Below, in pieces: positions 61,356 to 64,000 of a stretch of 64,000 nt of DNA. Made by a program: the position numbers and the translations under genes. A model generated the notes under the pieces. The model was not told the origin of the DNA. It was given only the letters and a program-made list of their open reading frames with translations, and searched no databases. The stretch spans positions 62,001 through 126,000 of the forward strand of contig JAEPQH010000005.1 of the NCBI GenBank assembly GCA_017640605.1. Reading direction: 5' to 3'. This DNA comes from Balneolaceae bacterium. GTDB lineage: Bacteria; Bacteroidota; Rhodothermia; Balneolales; Balneolaceae. How positions within the stretch are numbered: the first letter of the stretch is position 1; every line of letters starts with the position of its first letter.

Positions 61356-62141
61356 CTATCGCAAAAAAAGTGCCTTAGATTGTTCCGAAAGCCCTTCTTT
61401 ATCTAAAAGAATTAAGAAATCTATCGTTTTAAAAGTGGTGTCTATTGCCGGCTTACTACACACCTTAGTGCCTAATTCGATGTATAGTTTAAACAATTGC
61501 GGAAGCTTCACTTCTTCATCGAATTCAAAACTATTATCGGAATTGATGCATTTATATTTTGGCTGCACATCAATTAGAAATTCTGAATGATAGGCATCGG
61601 TTTGTTTCAAATAATGATAGAATGCTTCTCCTTCAGCCGGATTTTGACTGGTAATTGAACAGCACCCAAAAAGAAATCTTTTACCCGATAAGGCCAAATA
61701 CCGTGCGAGTCCCCTCCATAATAAATATAGCACTCGTCCACTTCGATGATCTCTATGGATACACGCTCTCCCTAATTCTACAGAATTAGATAAAACATAC
61801 TCCGGAAATTGAGAAATATCGAACTCCTGCTCGGTATAAAAACCATTACCTTTCGCGGCCATTTGATCGTCTTGCATACGATAGGTACCGATAACATTGG
61901 AAGTTGCATTCTCAATTACCAATAAATGATGACATTGTTGATCGTATTCATCTTCATCCATAAACGTTTGAAAAGACGAATCTAACCCTTCTCCCAGTTC
62001 AATATTGAACACTTCAAATCGTAAACGGAGTGCTTTTTCAACCTCTGTTCTGTCGGAAGCAATTTTAACAGAATATTTTTGTCCCGGAATTGAAAAGTCT
62101 GATACTTTTGTTGAAGATATATAATTGTTGATGAGGCTCAT
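61356..62141 (-). CDS. GNAT-fold acyltransferase of the OlsB/hemolysin-like family
   Basis: About 261 residues from ATG 62141; a TTG at 62162 is a poorer start. The family pattern is present: ALRLRFEVFNIELGEGL, EDEYDQQCHHLLVIE, VIGTYRMQ, NGFYTEQEFDISQF, VELGRACIHRDHR, LLWRGLARYLA and FGCCSI. OlsB-type enzymes N-acylate an amino acid such as ornithine, glycine or lysine with a 3-hydroxy fatty acid, giving a lyso-aminolipid for OlsA. It opens the minus-strand operon and is divergent from the alpha/beta hydrolase gene. Confidence 0.85.
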   Translation of the reverse strand: MSLINNYISSTKVSDFSIPGQKYSVKIASDRTEVEKALRLRFEVFNIELGEGLDSSFQTFMDEDEYDQQCHHLLVIENATSNVIGTYRMQDDQMAAKGNGFYTEQEFDISQFPEYVLSNSVELGRACIHRDHRSGRVLYLLWRGLARYLALSGKRFLFGCCSITSQNPAEGEAFYHYLKQTDAYHSEFLIDVQPKYKCINSDNSFEFDEEVKLPQLFKLYIELGTKVCSKPAIDTTFKTIDFLILLDKEGLSEQSKALFLR

Positions 62142-62245
62142 TCTGCTTAGTTTTAATAACAAGTAAAAATAGAGGTGAACTGTTATTTAACTATTAACAG
62201 TATATAAATTCATCACAAAAAAGTAATGTAAAATATTAGTACTAA

Positions 62246-63028
62246 GTGCTTTACTATAAAAAATACGAAAAGGACGAAAGCAAAGAATGGGTGGTTTTTG
62301 TACACGGCGCAGGGGGAAGTTCGTCTATATGGTTCCAGCAGTTAAAGGCATTTAAAAGTGTATTCAATGTTCTTCTGGTTGATTTACGAGGACATGGTAA
62401 ATCGAAAGATGCCTTACAAATGTACTACGAAGAAGAATATACTTTTGATGATATCAGTAAAGATGTACTACAAGTCCTCGATCACCTTAATATACAAAGA
62501 GCTCATTTTGTGGGGGTTTCTCTTGGTACTATTATCATTAGAAACTTAAGCGAACTTGCTCCTGAAAGAGTCAAATCTGCTATCCTTTGTGGAGCAATTA
62601 CACGGCTTAATGTTCGCTCCAGATTACTCGTTTTTTTGGGCAATACCTTTAAAAAATTCGTGCCATACATGTGGTTATATCGCTTTTTTGCATGGATAAT
62701 TATGCCTCGAAAGCGCCATGAAAAAGCACGCAATCTATTTATTGGTGAAGCCAAGAAACTGTATCAGAAGGAATTTATGAGATGGTTTAAATTAACCAAC
62801 TCAGTAAATCCGTTGCTTAAATATTTTAAAGAAAAAGAAATCGATACTCCTATGCTTTATGTGATGGGAAGCGAAGACTACATGTTTTTGCCACCGGTTC
62901 AGCAAATAGTAGCTGATCACAAGCAGTCATTTCTTGAAGTAATCGATAATTGCGGACACGTTTGTAATGTAGAAAAGCCGAGGATATTTAATAAAATATC
63001 CATCGACTTCATCAAAAAAAATGTGTAA
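62246..63028 (+). CDS. Alpha/beta-fold hydrolase
   Basis: A 260-residue protein with a GTG start (62246-62248). FVHGAGGSSSIWFQQL gives the oxyanion region, GVSLGT the nucleophile Ser, the Asp is in YVMGSEDYMF and the His is in DNCGHVCNVEKP, so the catalytic set is complete. Substrate is unknown. It is divergent from the OlsB-like gene (104 bp), so a lipase or thioesterase role with that pathway is possible but unproved. It ends 4 bp from the convergent secretin gene. Confidence 0.88.
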   Translation: MLYYKKYEKDESKEWVVFVHGAGGSSSIWFQQLKAFKSVFNVLLVDLRGHGKSKDALQMYYEEEYTFDDISKDVLQVLDHLNIQRAHFVGVSLGTIIIRNLSELAPERVKSAILCGAITRLNVRSRLLVFLGNTFKKFVPYMWLYRFFAWIIMPRKRHEKARNLFIGEAKKLYQKEFMRWFKLTNSVNPLLKYFKEKEIDTPMLYVMGSEDYMFLPPVQQIVADHKQSFLEVIDNCGHVCNVEKPRIFNKISIDFIKKNV

Positions 63029-63032
63029 AGCT

Positions 63033-64000
63033 TTACTTAGGTAAGGTAAATAGCCACGCTTCTTGGTTAACGGTTTCTCTGATCGACATTAGGTAACTAA
63101 CCGCTTCGTCAAAAGTAGCGAAGCCTTGATATGCCACATAATTGAAACGGCTTTCGGGATGAAATAAGATTCGTGTATCATAGCCTTCATCCATTAACGA
63201 TTCATTAAATCGATTTGCATTATTTCTTACGATGAATGAGCCCCCAATAACGAAGAACCTTTTATCTTCGCTTTCATAGGATTCCTGTTCCTCTCCTCCA
63301 TTCTGCTGTTGTTCTAAATATTCATTTAGACTAAACGCACGTGGCACAAGAACCATAAGTTCTGGGTTTTCAACCGGCATGCTTAACTCATCAGCTAGTC
63401 GCTGCTGTTCCGGAGTAAGTTCATTGCCCTCTGATGATTCATTTTCGTTATTCACAGTATCTGCTTCATCTACAACTTCCTCGGGCATTTCGTCTTCCGA
63501 ATCACCTTCAGTATTATCAGTTGAGGTATCCGGTGATTCTACTGGAGCTTCTTCTGAAGTTTTAGAAGGCTCCGTTTTCATTTCTTGATTCTCGTTAGAA
63601 ACAAAATCATCTAAATCTTCCAGTAGTTTTACAGGAGTTGTTAGCAGATTGTTATTGAAGACTGCATCCAGATTGCTTCTCAAATAGTCTCTTTCGGCAT
63701 CTAATAAGGTTTGTTTAGTTGCAAACTTCTCATTTGCTCGTTGTTTAACTGTTTTTTCGAGTGAAGCTTGAACTATAATAATTAGCTCATTTTCCAGATA
63801 ATCGTTGGAATTGTATCCAAATAAATATCGAAGTCCGAAGAACCATGGTGGTAAATCTTTTAAGATCGGAATTCCTCTTCGAACTTTTGATTCTTCGGTT
63901 CTGTACAATCCTGCTATCGTTGTTGCTTCCCCGTCTAATAAAAGTGCCTGCGTGGATGCTTGTTGCTTATTGATGATTGTACTTACCGCATCTGGTTGAG
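63033..64000 (-). CDS. Secretin (type II/IV-system) C-terminus fused to an SPOR-like domain, N-terminus outside window
   Basis: The frame is open to the right edge. The upstream part carries the end of a secretin domain: LLDGEATTIAGLYRTEESKV, then RRGIPILKDLPPWFFGLRYLFGYN and ENELIIIVQASLE, matching the usual GVPxLxDIPxLGxLF and ELxIxxTP. An acidic, low-complexity linker of about 90 residues follows. The last ~75 residues (RFFVIGGSFIVRNNANRFNESL, then RFNYVAYQGFATFDEAVSYL and AWLFTLPK) resemble an SPOR peptidoglycan-binding domain. Secretins form outer-membrane pores; the tail may anchor this one to the cell wall. Confidence 0.75.
   Translation of the reverse strand, partial: QPDAVSTIINKQQASTQALLLDGEATTIAGLYRTEESKVRRGIPILKDLPPWFFGLRYLFGYNSNDYLENELIIIVQASLEKTVKQRANEKFATKQTLLDAERDYLRSNLDAVFNNNLLTTPVKLLEDLDDFVSNENQEMKTEPSKTSEEAPVESPDTSTDNTEGDSEDEMPEEVVDEADTVNNENESSEGNELTPEQQRLADELSMPVENPELMVLVPRAFSLNEYLEQQQNGGEEQESYESEDKRFFVIGGSFIVRNNANRFNESLMDEGYDTRILFHPESRFNYVAYQGFATFDEAVSYLMSIRETVNQEAWLFTLPK

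Noticed and set aside
1-64000. CRISPR array, prophage or integrative element
   Set aside because: No regularly spaced direct repeats, no cas, integrase or phage structural genes were found; apart from the 3.3-5.6 kb island the content is housekeeping or envelope.
1-64000. tRNA, rRNA, tmRNA or RNase P genes
   Set aside because: The gaps are short and none contains a recognisable cloverleaf or conserved RNA core by eye; a tRNAscan or Rfam search would be decisive.

Overview
The window looks like a chromosomal segment of a low-GC (about 40%), Gram-negative member of the Bacteroidota/Rhodothermota group, most like the Balneolaceae. This placement is inferred from family content: two TonB proteins, BamD, SurA-type chaperones, a DUF5686 outer-membrane protein, DUF2480 beside a SUF operon, a zinc-cysteine-poor thymidine kinase, and TAnnTTTG promoter-like boxes. 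Weak ribosome-binding sites and GTG/TTG starts are frequent. I saw no rRNA, tRNA, CRISPR array, prophage or intact insertion sequence.

Layout. 1-3.3 kb (minus): a GH13 pullulanase cut by the left edge, directly behind metG. 3.3-5.6 kb: an accessory island with two convergent toxin-antitoxin pairs (FitAB-like and VapBC-like) around a REP-associated transposase remnant and several palindromic repeats. 5.6-8.7 kb (minus): AbgT transporter, MscS channel, SpoU RNA methyltransferase. 8.8-18.4 kb (plus): Tet-like MFS exporter, then greA, Nudix, an outer-membrane barrel, ackA, a caspase-fold lipoprotein without its catalytic dyad, an EamA transporter, pta, manA and a tautomerase in a tight run. 18.5-25.8 kb (plus): sufB-C-D-S, a NifU-like scaffold, SufA, DUF2480 and an SDR, with palindromic repeats in the gaps. 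25.9-32.9 kb (plus): type 2 IPP isomerase, polyprenyl synthase, BamD, NadD, an LD-carboxypeptidase and DUF5686. 34-37.6 kb (plus): retropepsin-like protease, RimK, an AstE/aspartoacylase-like enzyme, DUF952 and a diacylglycerol-kinase-family gene that seems to start at CTG. 37.7-39.6 kb: tandem tonB genes and an orphan receiver. 40-44.7 kb: peroxiredoxin, Der GTPase and a UvrD-type helicase. 44.9-54.2 kb (plus): thymidine kinase with nucleoside symporter, three SurA/PpiC-like proteins, MoxR and a large VWA-like membrane protein. 54.2-57.6 kb: envelope proteins of unknown role, apt and tadA.

The most unusual part is 57.6-62.1 kb (minus). An OlsB-like GNAT acyltransferase, a PlsC/OlsA-like acyltransferase and a DinB-fold protein precede an 807-residue protein that joins a dead alpha/beta-hydrolase domain, a DedA/VTT membrane domain and an ATP-grasp ligase. 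I read this as a candidate pathway for making, and perhaps flipping, an amino-acid-containing membrane lipid, arranged like MprF (enzyme plus flippase in one chain) but built from different families. The right edge holds a secretin C-terminus that appears fused to a SPOR-like domain.

Six of seven convergent gene pairs meet within 4 bp of each other or overlap by 4 bp, so transcription ends there cannot rely on ordinary intergenic terminators.
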